This document shows positions 12,543 through 25,942 of a stretch of DNA of 64,000 nt, piece by piece. The position numbers were made by a program, and so were the translations under genes. The notes under the pieces were generated by a model that was not told the origin of the DNA, searched no databases, and was given only the letters and a program-made list of their open reading frames with translations. The DNA is from Ciona savignyi. Taxonomy: Eukaryota; Chordata; Ascidiacea; Phlebobranchia; Cionidae. The DNA is taken from positions 170,718-234,717 of the forward strand of contig CH000082.1 of NCBI GenBank assembly GCA_000149265.1, in the 5' to 3' direction. Positions within the stretch are counted from its first letter, which is position 1. Every line of letters begins with the position of its first letter.

Positions 12543-12551
12543 CCTGCTGCG
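12543..12551 (-). promoter_or_regulatory. Possible splice acceptor just upstream of the opsin start codon
   Basis: The minus strand reads GTGTTTTACGCAGCAGG directly before the ATG, so one or two AG acceptors lie 1-5 bases upstream of the start. This could receive a 5' non-coding exon or the ascidian trans-spliced leader. No donor exon was identified. Confidence 0.35.
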
Positions 12552-12820
12552 TAAAACACACTGTATTCGCCGTTCCTCGCCACAAATGGCTGTGGAAAGA
12601 TTCCTTAGCCTATTCATAGTTCTGGTTACGCAAGACCAGACAAATACCCAGCCTGCTCTATTGATTTCATTAGGGATTAGAATTTTCACCCATTGTCCAT
12701 CGCCCACCTTAACAAAGCAATATTTTTAATTGACATGGTTTAAAAAAAAACAGCCAGCAGATGCACAATCAACACCTTTTTTTAAAAAAAAGTACAGCTC
12801 CACTATTCCAAAATTAGAAT

Positions 12821-13006
12821 AGGATATTTATGTTAATCCCCGTGAATGGGAAAACCAGGGGGGTTAACTCACGGCCAATTGTCAGAACACCCCGCGTCTA
12901 CCGTCGGGTTACCGGAGCTATTGCAGTGTGTTGTATATGATAGACACGTTTCTTTAATTTGATAGAACTCACTAATCCGCTGGGTTCAGGCAATGTTTGT
13001 AAAGCA
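12821..13006 (-). mobile_element. Composite SINE fragment (3' two thirds)
   Basis: Reverse-orientation copy with tail GGATATTTATGTTAATCCCC and body to TCCGCTGGGTTCAGGCAAT; the tRNA head is missing. It lies between the opsin start and the CSPP1-like gene end. The rest of 12560-13970 shows no gene. Confidence 0.85.
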
Positions 13007-13977
13007 ATTGTGTAATTTCTTTAAGCACATTCATCCTTTGTTATGATATAGGCCTAAATAATTGCCTCTGTAAACCCAGCTTTCAGAAAAATATATAGTT
13101 TGGAAAATCATTGATGATTAGATAAATTTGTAAAACCCGCAATTTATGCTATAAAACGTATACGCTACGGGGAATTGTTAGCATTTAAAAATATAAAATA
13201 GGACTTGTGAATTACTTTGATCTACTCGACATTACATTTAAAATTACTTGAATTGACCTTGGGTTAAAATTACTTAAACTTAAAGGAAGGCGCTTAGCCA
13301 ATTATTCTCCAATTTCTCCAATGCAATCATGCCCCTATTAAAGGGGCTGTTACTCTAAATCCGACCATACAAGGTCTAAAGATTTTTCACAACTTAAAAG
13401 GTAAAGCTGTATTTTTCTATCGAAACTCAGAGCCCTTTAAAATGTTGCCTAATATTTTCAAGCCGGTTGACCTTTGTATACTGGAAACTTTTTCCCATCA
13501 AAATAGCTAGATGACAATCAACACCTTTATTTCACTAAGCTCTGCTACTCTATTATAAAACTGCACAGCTAAATGACACTAGTGCGAAGCGTAGCATCTG
13601 CTGCTTCTAACAGTATCAACATTGGGAAATCACCCTTACTGTTAGTCGCCTATTTAGCAAAACTCTAACTTAAATACCCAACAAAGAAGGTACCCTACCC
13701 TATCTAAGATCTGGCCCGCATAGAAATAAATTTAATTGATTGTAGAGCATTTTGACGTGAAATTCGGAAACAAATACAACAATACCTGCAGACTGTGGGC
13801 GGATACAGGGCTTCAAGAACCACAATTCTTTTCATGTCTTTAAAATGTATTTTAACCATATTAGAAAGATATAATAGATAAATATATTTTTTGTAAAATT
13901 TATAGACAAAAAGTGCTGTTACAGTGACAGTATCAAAGAAACGAACCAAACGTTATGTGTGATGTGTAGAAAACAAT

Positions 13978-13983
13978 TTTATT
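13978..13983 (-). terminator. Poly(A) signal of the CSPP1-like gene
   Basis: AATAAA on the minus strand, about 175 bases after the proposed stop at 14158. Confidence 0.45.
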
Positions 13984-14157
13984 GCCAAAGCAGCGAAATA
14001 AGTGTAAAGTGCTTTCCGGTGCTGCTGCTTTCTGTCGTCCACACAGTCACGTGATTTCACGCATCAACGGCCCACGGAGCTCGAACTTGGTACGGGAACG
14101 GCTGGGATAAATTCAAACACATTAGTATGCGCTCAAATATTAAATAAACACCGAGTT

Positions 14158-17100
14158 TTACGAAAAAACCTCTAATACTCTTAGTTCTCCAAGCTCCCTG
14201 TTTTCGATCTTTGCTCTCAAACCCGAAGTACCTACATATTAGTAAGTAAAAGCTATACTGTAACTAAATTGCTGTGGTTAATTGGTTGCTACCTTTATAG
14301 TTCGTGGACACCATTAGGCTTGGCAGTCCGGCAGGGAACGAGGCTGTTCTACGCGCTGCTATTTTCCTGGGTTTCGCGCCTTTTGCCAGCTCTCTCAGGT
14401 AGTTTCTGACGCTTTCCTGTTTCGACAGCTTCAAAGGACATTCCGAGCACATCTCATCTTTGTTCGCGCTCTCGCCGACTTGCGCGTCTTGATCTGTGCT
14501 CAAGGACACTGCAGACGCTGCATTGCTTTGCCCTGCACTTTGTTGGTCGATGACCTCTTTTCGTGGCAAGTTTAGGACCGAATTTAGAGTCGCTTTTTGG
14601 TTCACAGCCGGTACTGCAGTGCCTGTCTGTAATATACGCTTACTATTATACGCTAGGGTTGCATTTTACCTGCTTCTGCTCTTTTAAAAAGTCGAACCTG
14701 TTCCTGAGCCATAATGGCGTTATTGCTAAACCTCCTTCGAGCTAGCCCTTTTTCGTGCGGCGCGCCGTGCCCTGGCCGTTGAAAGAATCGACTGAACGCT
14801 TTCGAATGCTAAAACGGTGAACTGAGTTTATCCTGAACCTTTCATTTAACCTGTCGAGCTGCACTAATTACGCATTCACCAACGACTTACCTTGATTTCT
14901 TGCTGAATAATCTTCTGCCTTTCCTCCACCCTTTTGCGGTAGCGCTCGTCGGCCATTTTTTGGAGATCTTGGTAATACTTTTCGGCGTCACGAGGGCGAT
15001 CACTATTGAACTTCTGAAAGTAAAAGTTCAAGAACGGTAGTAACGCTACCAAAGTGTATAAACGTACGTTTGTAAGTCGGCGTACCGGAAATAATATTTT
15101 TTATTCCCGTGTCGGGAAAAGTTATAATATGGACTGCTCTGTGACCACAGTCGGGTTAGCAGTGGCATGACATTGTTTGTACAACGTTAAATACATTTAT
15201 CAAGTTTTTTTTTACAAGGCTAAGTTTCGAAGCCGTGATGGATGCTCGTCACTCAGACCTTTTTGATATAAAAATTAGTACACGGATTTACTGCATTAAC
15301 CATTCGCTCACACAACCAGTTCTAAAGTTTTATTAAATCCATCAATTTGTTTATTAAGATTTAAGAAATGCGCCCAAGTTTCTAGACCTAAGACACAATC
15401 GATAAGGCAGCAGCTGGTCTCGATCCCACATGCTTTCGGCGTATGGCCGACACGTTAATAATACGGATAAAAGGAAGATATGAAATAAAACTACTCGATA
15501 CTTTATAAACCGTGAATTCGACCAATGATCCACCCCAAATCAAAACAAGCACAAATGAAATGTTATAAAGAAACTTTTTTAACACACAATATTTATCCAT
15601 TATATGTAATGTCTGCCGGCATTCCGGGTTTAGTATTTTATCCGATTTTTGTATTGTTTAATAAAAAAAAACAAGTAAAATATAGGAACCTGTGCTGTCA
15701 CGTCAGACATGATTCGTTTTTGAGGAACAATGATCCCAGTGACAGGGTCACGCTTGGGTCGTCCAACCTTTCCCTTGCTGAACCATGAAGGAACATCGCC
15801 GGGCTGAAATAAAATGAGATTTTTTTACCGGCTTTAGTTTCGAACCCAGGAAGGAAAGGATGCTAGAGCGCGTTAACCATTTGGCCACACGACCATACGA
15901 AATCCAATGAGATGTAATTTATCTACAAACGAAATGTTAGTGGGAAACGTAGCGTAAATTTCTGCCGTTTTAAAGATATTACTCAGTATTGTTAAAAAAT
16001 CAAGTCATTTCTAGGATAGAAATATCCTATTCTATCCTATCCTACATGCTCACAGGCAATCGCATGTATTCCCTTTCTTCGTTGCGAATCGACTTTTGCT
16101 GCATAATCCCTTCTTTCAGGTCGTCCCTGTATATCTGCTTCGCGCGCTCTATTGTTTCCGCTTCCGCTTGCGAATAACCCTGGTTAATGAAACCTGTTTA
16201 AACTTTGTGGTGGCACAGCCACAAGATGGCTAATGTCATACACGATATCTGAATAATGATACGTTGTACAAATGGTATGCTGTGAAGTTTAATAAAAAAT
16301 GACTACAAAAAATTAACTCGGATAAGTATAGTGGTATTGTGAGAGGTGTATATTGGACTCTAGCCTAGGAACCTTTTACTTTACGACTACAAATCAATTA
16401 ATGTTCGTAAAGAAATCTTACCTTAGCTTCATACTGGATCTTTCCCTTCGTGTTTTTCACGATGTCGCCTCTTTCGTCCTTGAGTGGAGCGCCGGCACCC
16501 GGTCGGCCCCAAGGGCTGTTGCGACCTTGTTCCTTCATGTGTTCAGGGGTTGCAACCTTCGTAATGTTTTCTGAGTATGGATGAGGGTTTTTTTTAGGTG
16601 TGTGAGAAAATGGTCACGAATGCAATTTGTTAGTTAATCAACCAGATATACAGAAATGTAAGTTAAATTACGTTCAAAAAGTTTTAGGAATTTTAGTGTA
16701 AACGCAAAAAATGTCAAAATAAACATTGTAATCACGTTTTTACCATAAAATTCTGTTTAAATAGATTAGTATATTTATTGTAATAACGTCTTACCCGCGT
16801 GAATGGAAACCCACAAGGGGAAGTATCATGTGATTAATCGTCAGATTAACCAGTGCCAACTGCTCGGTTACCTAAGTTATTACAACAAGGTAAATAGGAT
16901 ATGATTGAGACGTTCTTCAATCCTTTAATTCATTGTGTTCAGACGATGTCTGGTCAGTTCCTTGCCAAAAGATACAACCGATAAAGACAGTGGCTAGTTT
17001 CGTATTCAACAAGCAAAAACAAGTTGTAAACGGCCATGTAGTCGGACTCGGTCCATAGTACCCAAAGGAATTTAAGACCCACATACTGAAAAATAAAGTA

Positions 17101-20100
17101 AGACGTCCAGATAGCCAACTTAATGGAGTAAGAAATAAGAATTCCGCACCTGTTCTGCGAGCGCCGTGGATCGTGGTCAGCAGCCCGACCCGTTTCGTGC
17201 GTTTCTCCCCACTGTTGTTCACCAGCGGCTCCCCTCCCCCACCGACGTGCTTTCGAGGGAAAATCTCACTTTCCAAGTCGTCGTCCACGAACTCGTAGAC
17301 GCCGTGGTCGCCGGTGCGCGGGAACCTGATCCCGACGTGCTTCTCTCGCGGCTGGCCTAGAAGTGGTTTGGAATTATCGTAGAATAATCACAGGGCATTA
17401 AACGGGCAATCGACAAATTACCTTGCGCTCACCGTCGGGTTAATGGTTCTGATTAGAAAGTTTTTCAATGTAGTAGAATCCATCATTTTACTGGGTATAG
17501 GCAATGCTCGCTTGCAACTGACTAACGCCTACAACGCTAATCGGTCGGATATGTTTGGGTGTGAAGTAGTAAATGTCAGTAGGTCGATCGGAACCCGACT
17601 TTGTACAACGTGTTGAGATATTTTGCTACGTGCCCATCGTTTAAAAATAAGCTCAGACATCCCGATTTAATGAAATGAGTGCAATAACGTGTCGCCAGCA
17701 TAAACAATGGAAATCAATTATTACTTTTTAATCCGAGTTATGGTGTACAAATCGGGCAAAAAAACAAATTAAAATCATAAAGTCATGTCAATTAAGCAGA
17801 AAGCACCGTAAAAATGGCAGATAAATAACAGGTTGTACCTGTATATCAAATAACCTAATAAATATTGGTATGAGGAAACACAAACCAACTAAAAATAGTA
17901 AGAACCCAGTGATGTTTAGTTTTTAATAGTCACTAAAATCCCCGCTAGGCCAGCACGTGTTCCTGTAATCCTAACCAGCTGGATTATTGTTAGATTTAAC
18001 ATGTTGGTCCAAATTTTACTGATTTATTTTATAGATTCAGCGTCGGACTAATCAGCTTTGTGATTTAGTGCGGCACCTTTCAGGCGAAGGGCTGCACATT
18101 CAAAACTGGCCCCTAGCTGGGCATTGCCTAAACCCAGTGGAATAATGGATTATACCTATGTTAATGAAATGCCTCAGTTATAGATAACACTATGCAATAG
18201 CTCCGGTAACTCGCCGGTGGGTGCAAGGTAATCTGACGATTATTAGAGTAAGAACGCTCCTTTACGTAATCACGTGGTACTGACGATCGCCCGTGTGATA
18301 ACACATCCTAAAGTTTCCCATTGACGGGGATAAACACAAATATCCTACCTAATTTCATCCACGGGTTATTCTTCTGGTCCACAGTGCTATCTTCGGTAAA
18401 CTTCTCAGGGCTCGAGAAGTGATGCTTGCGTGACATTTTGATGTTACCTGGGCATATGGTGGCCATGTTTATTTCTCGCACGTGATAAAATGCAGTCGTA
18501 AAAAATCTATCAACCCCTTTTTTGTCGGCAAACTTTTAAAATTTCGTCTGCAAATGTAGGTTGGTTACTAACTCAGCTCTAAGTAAAAACAAATATTGTG
18601 GATGATATTTATATTCACTTGGTTGACCACAGGGGATATTTATTTCCACTTAGTTAACGTGGATTTTACATTTAAAGCACTTAAGAGTGAATTAATTAAT
18701 TAGTAACCAGATTAGCGTATGTGGACAATCCACTTTTACAATGCTGGCATTGATTCTGGAGTTAATGAGTATATGCTTTCTTTGTTGCCACTGATTTTAA
18801 GTTAATACTTATACGCTCTCTAATACTAAACACTTTTGCCCTTATCAACGCAAACGTGGTTTCAAGTGTTCTATTAATTGTAAGCTAAACCTTTCGCTTG
18901 CTTAGCTAGCCTCTTCTGTTTTTCCACAATTTTCTTGGCATCCAAAGGGTGATTGACGTACGACAGACTGACACTGCGGCGTGTGGAAGGACGACCTTTA
19001 AGCAAACATACAGCTTCACTTAGCTTGTCGAAAAACTATTTTAACTAAGATAATAAATCAGCACTCCACTAATTTTATTATCCGCAATATGCCTTTAACA
19101 GCAATTTGCACTTTCGTTGCTTATATCCTGCCATTTATTGTTTATGATGAGTGTTTTTTTATTCCCCTGGTATCTATGAAATAAACATCATTAATCGTTG
19201 TGACAAACCACGTAAACTGATCTCATGCTAACTGTCCTTTGGTTTTAATGCTTATTTTGTACGAACTTAATCGTCTTTGTTTCTTTTTTTGCAATAAACC
19301 GTATTCACATACTGGAGTCACCAAGTAACGGGAAAACCGTAAGACAACAACACGTGTTACATCACACTTACAAAATATAGTTAAGCCTATTTAAGAAAAT
19401 TAGTGAAAAAAACAAGTAATCGGTTGTGCCCCTGCCAATTTATCAGGTAAGTGTTGTAAAAATATTTATTTGAAATAAATCGCTCGCCACAATCACCTTG
19501 CTCGTCACGGTTGGGCGCGCCCGCACCAGGTTTGCCGAAGGGGTCGTAGTTCGTCATTTGTTCCTCGCGTTCCCGGTCTATACTGTGCACAATTTCCTCT
19601 TGCTGTTTCTTTACGTCTATTAAAGCGTCTGAAGAGACAGAATAAGGACTTCTATTTCTTGACGTTTTACCGCGTTATGTGTGGATAGGTTTAGTTACGT
19701 TTACCAGTGTGTGCGAAATACCGAAAGGAGTTATAGAACGGTCAATGGTTAGTTTCTTTCGAGTTACCAGTGTTGTATATCTAAGCGACAGTTCCAAACA
19801 TAATATAATGCTTTAGGTTCAAGCCATATCTACTAAGTACCTTGCTCAAAGACACAACAAAATACCCAGCGTCTGGTTTCGATATATCAACCGTTCAGCT
19901 GATGGCCCAACGGGCGAAGGCTGGAACCCATAGTGGGCTCGTCTCTAACATCTTTTTTTAAATGGGATCGCTATATATATTGTTAGCGTTAACCATTCGG
20001 CCATTGAAAGCGACATGTTCTAATATTGAAACATGTAATCCACACCAAACGACGTGTGTTCTATTTTCGAAGCGTGCAACCAAATTGGGCTTAAAATATT

Positions 20101-23100
20101 ATATTCCCTTTCACTTTTGTTTTGCAAGTAGGTCATTTTAAGTTTGACAAGCATTTAATTATTTGACAATAACGCAACAGCATACTCTACTTTAATCTTT
20201 CGCTGTCTTACCAAGCTCCTTTTTGTATTTTGTTGCAGTTTCCCTGTCCACTCTATAGCGCCTCATGCGGTCATCCTCATATCTCTGAATCTTCATTTTG
20301 TTCTTTATTCGTTTTGGGGTGCTATAAGACGGTTAAGAATAACTTTCATGTCGATTGCCTTATTTCCCTATTTATTATTTCACGGCGTTAACGCAAAGCC
20401 TTAGTCTAACTTCATAAAAAAAAACGTCAAAATGCAGCTAGCTAGATGATCGTTGTTTTTTTCTTAGCGTGATCAATTTTTACCACATGATGGCCCCGTC
20501 ACTTATAGCCCGTTTTTGTATATCGAGGGGTCTATGAATTGGTCGCTTTAACCATTTGGCCACAAGACCATTTAAGCTAGGTCCTGTTACACGAGTGTAG
20601 GTCATGTTACACGAAAGCCAACTCACCCTTTTTCTTTGTCTTCTGGCACTATACCCACGCCGTCTTTTGAGGCCAACGCTTTCGTCATGGCCACATTTTC
20701 TTTGCCGACGCCCTGAAATGACATGCACGACCTGGCTTTTAATGGAATAAATTCGAGAATCTGTTTTTACGTCCAGTCAAAATAATTGGCAGGCAGCGAG
20801 TCGGACCATTAGTCGAAACGTTTTTGGATTAAAATCAGTCGCTAACTTGTTGGTGTCATTTGACAAAGTCACTATGCCGACCTTACTTTAACTCAGAAGA
20901 TTAATACACCCATCAAAAACTATTAGAAATGTTTTCAACAAATACACTGCAATCGCCGTTAACAGGTTACGGGTGCAATTATAACGCCATTAGTTATCCC
21001 ACCCACGAAGAGTCAATAGTTAAGAGCGTCGACGGTCTGCAGGCAGTCGGAAGGTTTTGAGTTCGAAACCAACCGCAGACTAGACTGTTGTGTGTCTGTG
21101 CATGTATTTAATTTATACTTAAGGTAAATTCAGTGGATAAATTAAAACAGTAAAATGTGTTAATTGAATGCTGCAATACTCTGTCAACGAGGCGGTCGAC
21201 GACCCATATGATAACTCTTCCGTTTTCATTTATTCACGGGCATAAAACACGAATACCCATTTAAATCTAATACTATACTATTCATTCCATACCCGCGGTG
21301 CACCATATCCAGGTCGCCCGAACGGGTTGTAACTTTTAAGTTGCTTGAGGTCTTCTTCCTTTTCTTTCTTCTTAATAAAATCCTCCATCTTTTTCAACTT
21401 CTTGTGCTCTTGCATGTAGCTCTGCCGCTCCAGTTGCTGCCTGTAGTCTTTTCGGAGATCGGCAGAACTGTAAGGTAAGGTGAGAATGGTGGTCGTTGTA
21501 TCCCGCCTGGTATCTTGTTAGCTCAACCGGTTAGAGCGTGGGTCATCAACATGAACGATGTTGGGATCGAAACCACTCTCTGTCTGGTCGGTTGTGTAAT
21601 TGGCCACGGCACTTAATGTAGGAAGTTATTACGGCGAACTAGCTCAGTGCTGGGTTAGCCCGTCGTCTTTCAGCACAAAAGTGTTCATACTAGTCCAGTG
21701 TGTCGTTAACAGCTGATATCACATTACCCCAAAAAATTAATGGTTTGGACTTGAATAAAATAATTTATCAATGTTATACAAACAACTGCAATGGCTCATG
21801 TGACCCGATGGTGGGCGATAATCTGAAAAAAACATTACCAGCAAACGTAGAATAACTCGTATTCATTTTTAAGATGTTTGGTTTTTAATCCGCACACAAC
21901 ACCCAATGCACTTACGTTTTTTCCAGCAGTTTCAAGTTCATTTTCTTTTCCCGTCTTTCCTCCTCCGTGTATTGTCCGATGGTTGGTGAGCCGTGTAGAA
22001 ACCCAGTCGCTTGTGTGGGAGGCATTACCGGTTTTCCTTAAGCAGATATAACACATTGAAATATTTGGAATTTCAAACGGTTTGTTACACCTTTCAACAA
22101 CGAATAAGTCAACCAGTGGTGGCAAGTGTATGTTAGTTACCAAAAGCTCGTTTTGTCGATATTATTGATCAATAACTTACTTTGGCAAGCAAATAATTGA
22201 TATAGTGTTTAATTTGATATAAATAAATAAAAAAGAACATAGCCGGGGCCTTCTTAAGGCAGCCAAACATTTTGTTTATTTTATACCATAAAATCAAGCT
22301 CATATGAGGCTTTATAACGAAAATACAGCTTACAAGGAGACCATTGCACATAGTTCAACCCTAATCACACCTTTTCACTATTTACCCCACGCGAAGATTT
22401 AATGACCTACAGTCGGGTCGATCCAGCCCGTTCGTTTGTTTTAGCGATTAGGCCAACACAATGGGTAGATTGCTACATACAATATGTCATTTTTAATCGT
22501 CGGATGCTTCCCTGGTAACGACCATTTGCCTTCGTAGTTTTTTAGTATTCATGTTGGACCAAAACTGTAGCAATGTCGCTATATACAACACTGTATTATA
22601 GCTTAGGTAATCAGATGGTTGGCAAGAAAAGTGTTACGTGTTACAGGTACTTCCTCGATTATCCGGTCTAGTCGGGACAGCGTTTCTTCAAAACCTGAAC
22701 GGATATGTAAAAAAAACGCATAATTGAATTCCTTTATTTAAACCAAAACAACGCAGCAAGAAGCAGATTCAAATGCAACAAAACTTACAGTAGGGCTATT
22801 TTATTGCCCCACAAAAGTTATTCCACCTCTCTCATTGAAATAGTTCTGAATCTGTCTTGTTAAATTAGAGCTTTGTGAGGTTACAATGACAATTAACAAG
22901 TCTTGAGCAAAATTGTAAAGTAATTGGGTCCAATGGACGGATAATCGAATGCCGGATAAACGAGGGACGGATAATCGAGGAAGCACTGTATAAAATAAAC
23001 CGATAAAATGCATAAAATCTATTTGCTGTGATACAAGATTCAAAATCCCGGTTCACAACTCGTATTAAATGTTTACGAATAGATTGCACCGTGGATCCTA

Positions 23101-24960
23101 TAACGCTAACCATAATACGAGAGTCGTCATTCATAGTCTGCAGGGGATACGACCTGTTAATCAACATTCTTAATTTTGCTGCAAGGACTTAAAGAAGCTT
23201 GCAATGTCATAGAAACACGGAAATCGGACACCTCTTTATAATCACCTTTTACAAGCGAAGACTTGAGTGGGTAGTGTTTTGTATTTGGTTTAAATCCAAT
23301 AGGACCTGTCACCGGATATCTTGGCTCCCGGAGATTATAAAGATATCCCTTGTACCTAAACAACGGGCATGGTTATGGTAGAAATATAATCATTATAGGC
23401 CAGATTAAAACTAATAGCTTATTAGATAGTAAATGAAACCAGCTGCGGATATGGACTATAAAGATCCTAAAACACCAAAAATAGACCTACAAATGAAATA
23501 AAGAGAAACAAAATTAATCATCGAATGATATTCTTTTTCCTGGCCCCATTGTCAAACTCACTTCTAGATTACTGTTAGGTTGTCTTGCGTTATTTACACA
23601 TTTTTTTAAACTAAACTTGGTTTCTTTTCAAATAAACAAAGGAAACCGTATATAAACTTGGGCATGAGAGTGAAACATTGGAACATTAGTGCATGGGAAC
23701 ATGTCTAAATAAACGATGGAAGGCAACTTTAATTACCTGTGTGTGTCGTCCATATCTTCATCAGCTGGTGGGGTATACAGCTGAGGCAAAAAATCTTTAG
23801 GGGTTTCTGAAAAAAAAAATAACTCAGGCCGGCCTGTGTATAAGTCCTACAAAAAACGGCTATCCAGATAAATGCACCAAAACTTTTAGTCATGTAGCCC
23901 GTTACAGTTTAATTATATATTAAGCAATTTTATCTTATTGAAAACAGAAAATGTATTCAATAATTTTAGACCATCAATTTTATTTCCATAAAGGCTTTTC
24001 TGCTTGTACTTATCTTGTAAAACCGCAAAGGCCTTTAAAATTAAAATTTATTTTATTTTATTCGTTTAAAACGCATCTTGACACTTACCGATTTATTAAA
24101 ATATACAAGAACAGTTTCACATGATTTTCAGTTTTACCAAACATTAACATGCATCCCCTTTTCTATTTCTGTGTTTATACTGTTTGCCTTTCTAATGAGT
24201 ACATTGTTACGCAATAATAGCGATATCAGAGCATTATGACGCAATACCATTCCAAGTCACGGTTTTAATAATAAGATTAGTATTGCCACTATTAGTTGGC
24301 TAGTTTTAATCCTCCACATTAACCATCAGCGCCCTTTACACATACGCGCTGATAACAGTTTCCTTATTAGAAGTAGCATTTGTTTTGCTCATTTAAAGGC
24401 CATATTCTCACTGTTCTGCAAGAGCTACCAACGATATTGAGCAAGCTACTAGCAAACAAATTCTCTAAATATTTACTTTAGACCACTTTTCCAAAATATG
24501 GCTATGTAAACGTAGTAGAAGTTGTACTCCTCGCGTCTGGCCATTGTATTTGATTAAGCTAAGATTAACAATAAAAGGAACGCAAATTTTCGACAAAAAG
24601 GGCCACTTGATCCGATGTTATTATGTTATATTATATTTCTTTCCAAATACGCCTACTTTTGGGATTACAAAGACTTCTTTTTAGGCCAAATGAATTACCT
24701 GGGAGGTATTCCGACATCTTTGAGGCCTAGGTCGCTAAGGTGCTGCGCTGTGAATCAAATCTTGCCCGAAATGAATCTTATTCCTATTGTTATTTACGAG
24801 CAGGCTAGAACAGTAAATATCATGTTACTGTACATACCATCGTAAACAATTCGTCGCCTTCCTTGTGTGTTACGAAATGCCATCTTGTTGTTTTGTTGTA
24901 AAGAATTCCTGCGTTTCCTTATTGACTGGATGCTTTGTGATGCTGTATCTTTTCGGCGCT
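14158..24960 (-). CDS. CSPP1-like coiled-coil protein (centrosome/cilium)
   Basis: Phase-compatible exons: 23737-23806, 23189-23355, 22638-22694, 21916-22036, 21293-21467, 20627-20712, 20212-20321, 19497-19628, 18891-18995, 18349-18447, 17150-17356, 16422-16570, 16054-16179, 15690-15803, 14891-15013, 14293-14626 and 14158-14231. Together they encode about 750 residues. Probable earlier exons are 24699-24747 and 24838-24960 (ATG at 24883); their phase shows that one small exon, likely near 24480-24545, is missing from the model. Signature: charged coiled-coil segments alternating with a repeated motif, YNPFGRPGYGAP, YDPFGKPGAGAPNRDEQG and SPWGRPGAGAPLKDERGD. This resembles the NPWGKGGGGAPLRD motif of vertebrate CSPP1, a microtubule-lumen and ciliary axoneme protein. 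Weaker relatives of the motif are NPWMKLGQPREK and WFSKGKVGRPKRDP. The rest is fast-evolving, so the orthology is a motif-based inference and another centrosomal coiled-coil family remains possible. Minus-strand AATAAA at 13983-13978. Confidence 0.6.
15215..15898 (-). repeat. Two short tRNA-like elements flanking a CSPP1-like exon
   Basis: 15215-15320 and 15820-15898 carry the reverse complement of the GGTTAAC...GGTTCGAAAC pattern. The second is shortened. They lie on either side of exon 15690-15803. Confidence 0.6.
16020..16045 (+). repeat. TATCC-type SINE tail remnant next to a splice donor
   Basis: Repeats of TATCCTATTC and TATCCTATCC end about 10 bases from the donor of exon 16054-16179. 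No SINE body is left. Confidence 0.6.
16788..17520 (-). repeat. Two degraded composite-SINE fragments around a CSPP1-like exon
   Basis: 16788-16950 and 17388-17520 match the tail and middle of the SINE in reverse orientation (CCGCGTGAATGGAAACC; GGGCAATCGACAAATTACC). They lie on either side of exon 17150-17356. Confidence 0.65.
18036..18347 (+). mobile_element. Composite SINE whose tail touches a CSPP1-like splice donor
   Basis: Near full-length: head GGACTAATCAGCTTTGTG, body CCAGTGGAATAATGG, tail ACGGGGATAAACACAAATATCC. About 45 bp of extra sequence interrupts the 3' part, repeating the CTGACGATYGCCCGTG block. The tail ends inside the first bases of the intron after exon 18349-18447. Confidence 0.85.
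19908..20578 (-). repeat. Two short tRNA-like elements
   Basis: 19908-20012 and 20478-20578, both reverse, each with GTTAACCATTCGGCCA or TTTAACCATTTGGCCACA at the end and a GAACCCA or related block at the start. They flank exon 20212-20321. Confidence 0.6.
21015..21615 (+). repeat. Third tRNA-headed repeat type, two copies
   Basis: 21515-21610 reads TTAGCTCAACCGGTTAGAGCG (A box) and GGGATCGAAACC (B box), followed by a SINE-like CTGGTCGGTTGTGT. 21015-21110 has AGAGCGTCGACGGTC and GAGTTCGAAACC followed by GACTGTTGTGTG. A related head occurs at 39488-39555. They look like SINE heads from a different tRNA; the flanks do not fold as tRNA genes. Confidence 0.5.
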
Positions 24961-25070
24961 CTAATTCAAAGAAGATTCGTTTTAAAGGTACGATTAGGCT
25001 TAAGGGTAATTACAGCTTGTTTTGGCCTGCTCTCTATCTCCAACTTGCAAAAGTCTTTACAAAACTAGGA

Positions 25071-25140
25071 AACCCGATTGTTTCTGCATGTAGAAACATA
25101 TAGTGGGCACTCAAAAGGGATTTAAATATTAGTGGTGGAC
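25071..25140. repeat. Repeat shared with 38041-38112
   Basis: Both copies read GAAACCCGATYGTTTCTGCA, then TGYAGAARCATATAG, and diverge after about 70 bp. The block includes the palindrome TTCTGCATGCAGAA (exact in the 38-kb copy). Confidence 0.65.
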
Positions 25141-25324
25141 TGGCGTGACCGTTGATGGGCCATACGTTTTATGTTCTAACTATATAGTTTTAGTTGGTTA
25201 ATCGTACCCCTGTGGTTGCCAGTCAAACCAGAGTAAATTAAAGGGTCTGTATATTAATTTTGAGTCAAACTACTGGAAGGCGATTACCATATACCTATGG
25301 TAAAATATTACCAAATTTGCCAAA

Positions 25325-25695
25325 AACAGTACGATCGTACGGCATAATGGTTACCGCGACCGATACATATAACGACTTACATTCAATAAACGGTCTTAGC
25401 AACGAGCCCATTATAGGTTCGAAACTAAGCCCAGTAATTTATTTTTTTCAGAAATACACAGTTTGTGTGGCAGAACGCCACCGATTAATATACCACTTCT
25501 TTATAAAATAAAACTATGTTAGTAACGATCCCGTTGTGGGTACAAAACTTTACCCGTTTAAAAATAATAATAAAAAACTCCCCTAAATAGAATGGTCGTG
25601 TAAACAAGTGGTAAACTCAACCGATTCATATAAAGATTTCTATATTAAAACGTTCGTTATGACGGGCCCATCATGGGTTGAAAACTTAAGTAGAA
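25325..25695 (+). repeat. Array of three short tRNA-like elements
   Basis: Copies at 25325-25440, 25468-25560 and 25590-25695, all in the same direction. The first has ATGGTTACCGCGACCGATAC and ATAGGTTCGAAACT; the others are more worn. The array fills the gap between the divergent CSPP1-like and lectin-like genes. Apart from it and the repeat at 25071, the gap holds nothing I recognise. Confidence 0.7.
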
Positions 25696-25942
25696 AAGTC
25701 AGGTAAACAAGATTTTGCCTTTAGCTTTCCTGTTAATATACGGGTACTTGCGCGTATGTTGGCTATATTAGATGCATGTATTACAATAAGGGCAGGTATA
25801 CATTTTAGATGGCGACATGTATGTACAAGCTGCATTTTAATACTTTTTTAAAGAAGGGGTGTTTTTAATTTATTTTTTAAATATTATACTAAATATTGCA
25901 TTGCAGGTTAGGACTCCTATTTGCATATTTGAAAAAATAATC

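Noticed and set aside
12336..12707. Opsin start at the upstream ATG at 12707
   Set aside because: It would add 55 unusual residues before the N-glycosylated N-terminus; the ATG at 12542 follows a good acceptor and gives a normal opsin length.
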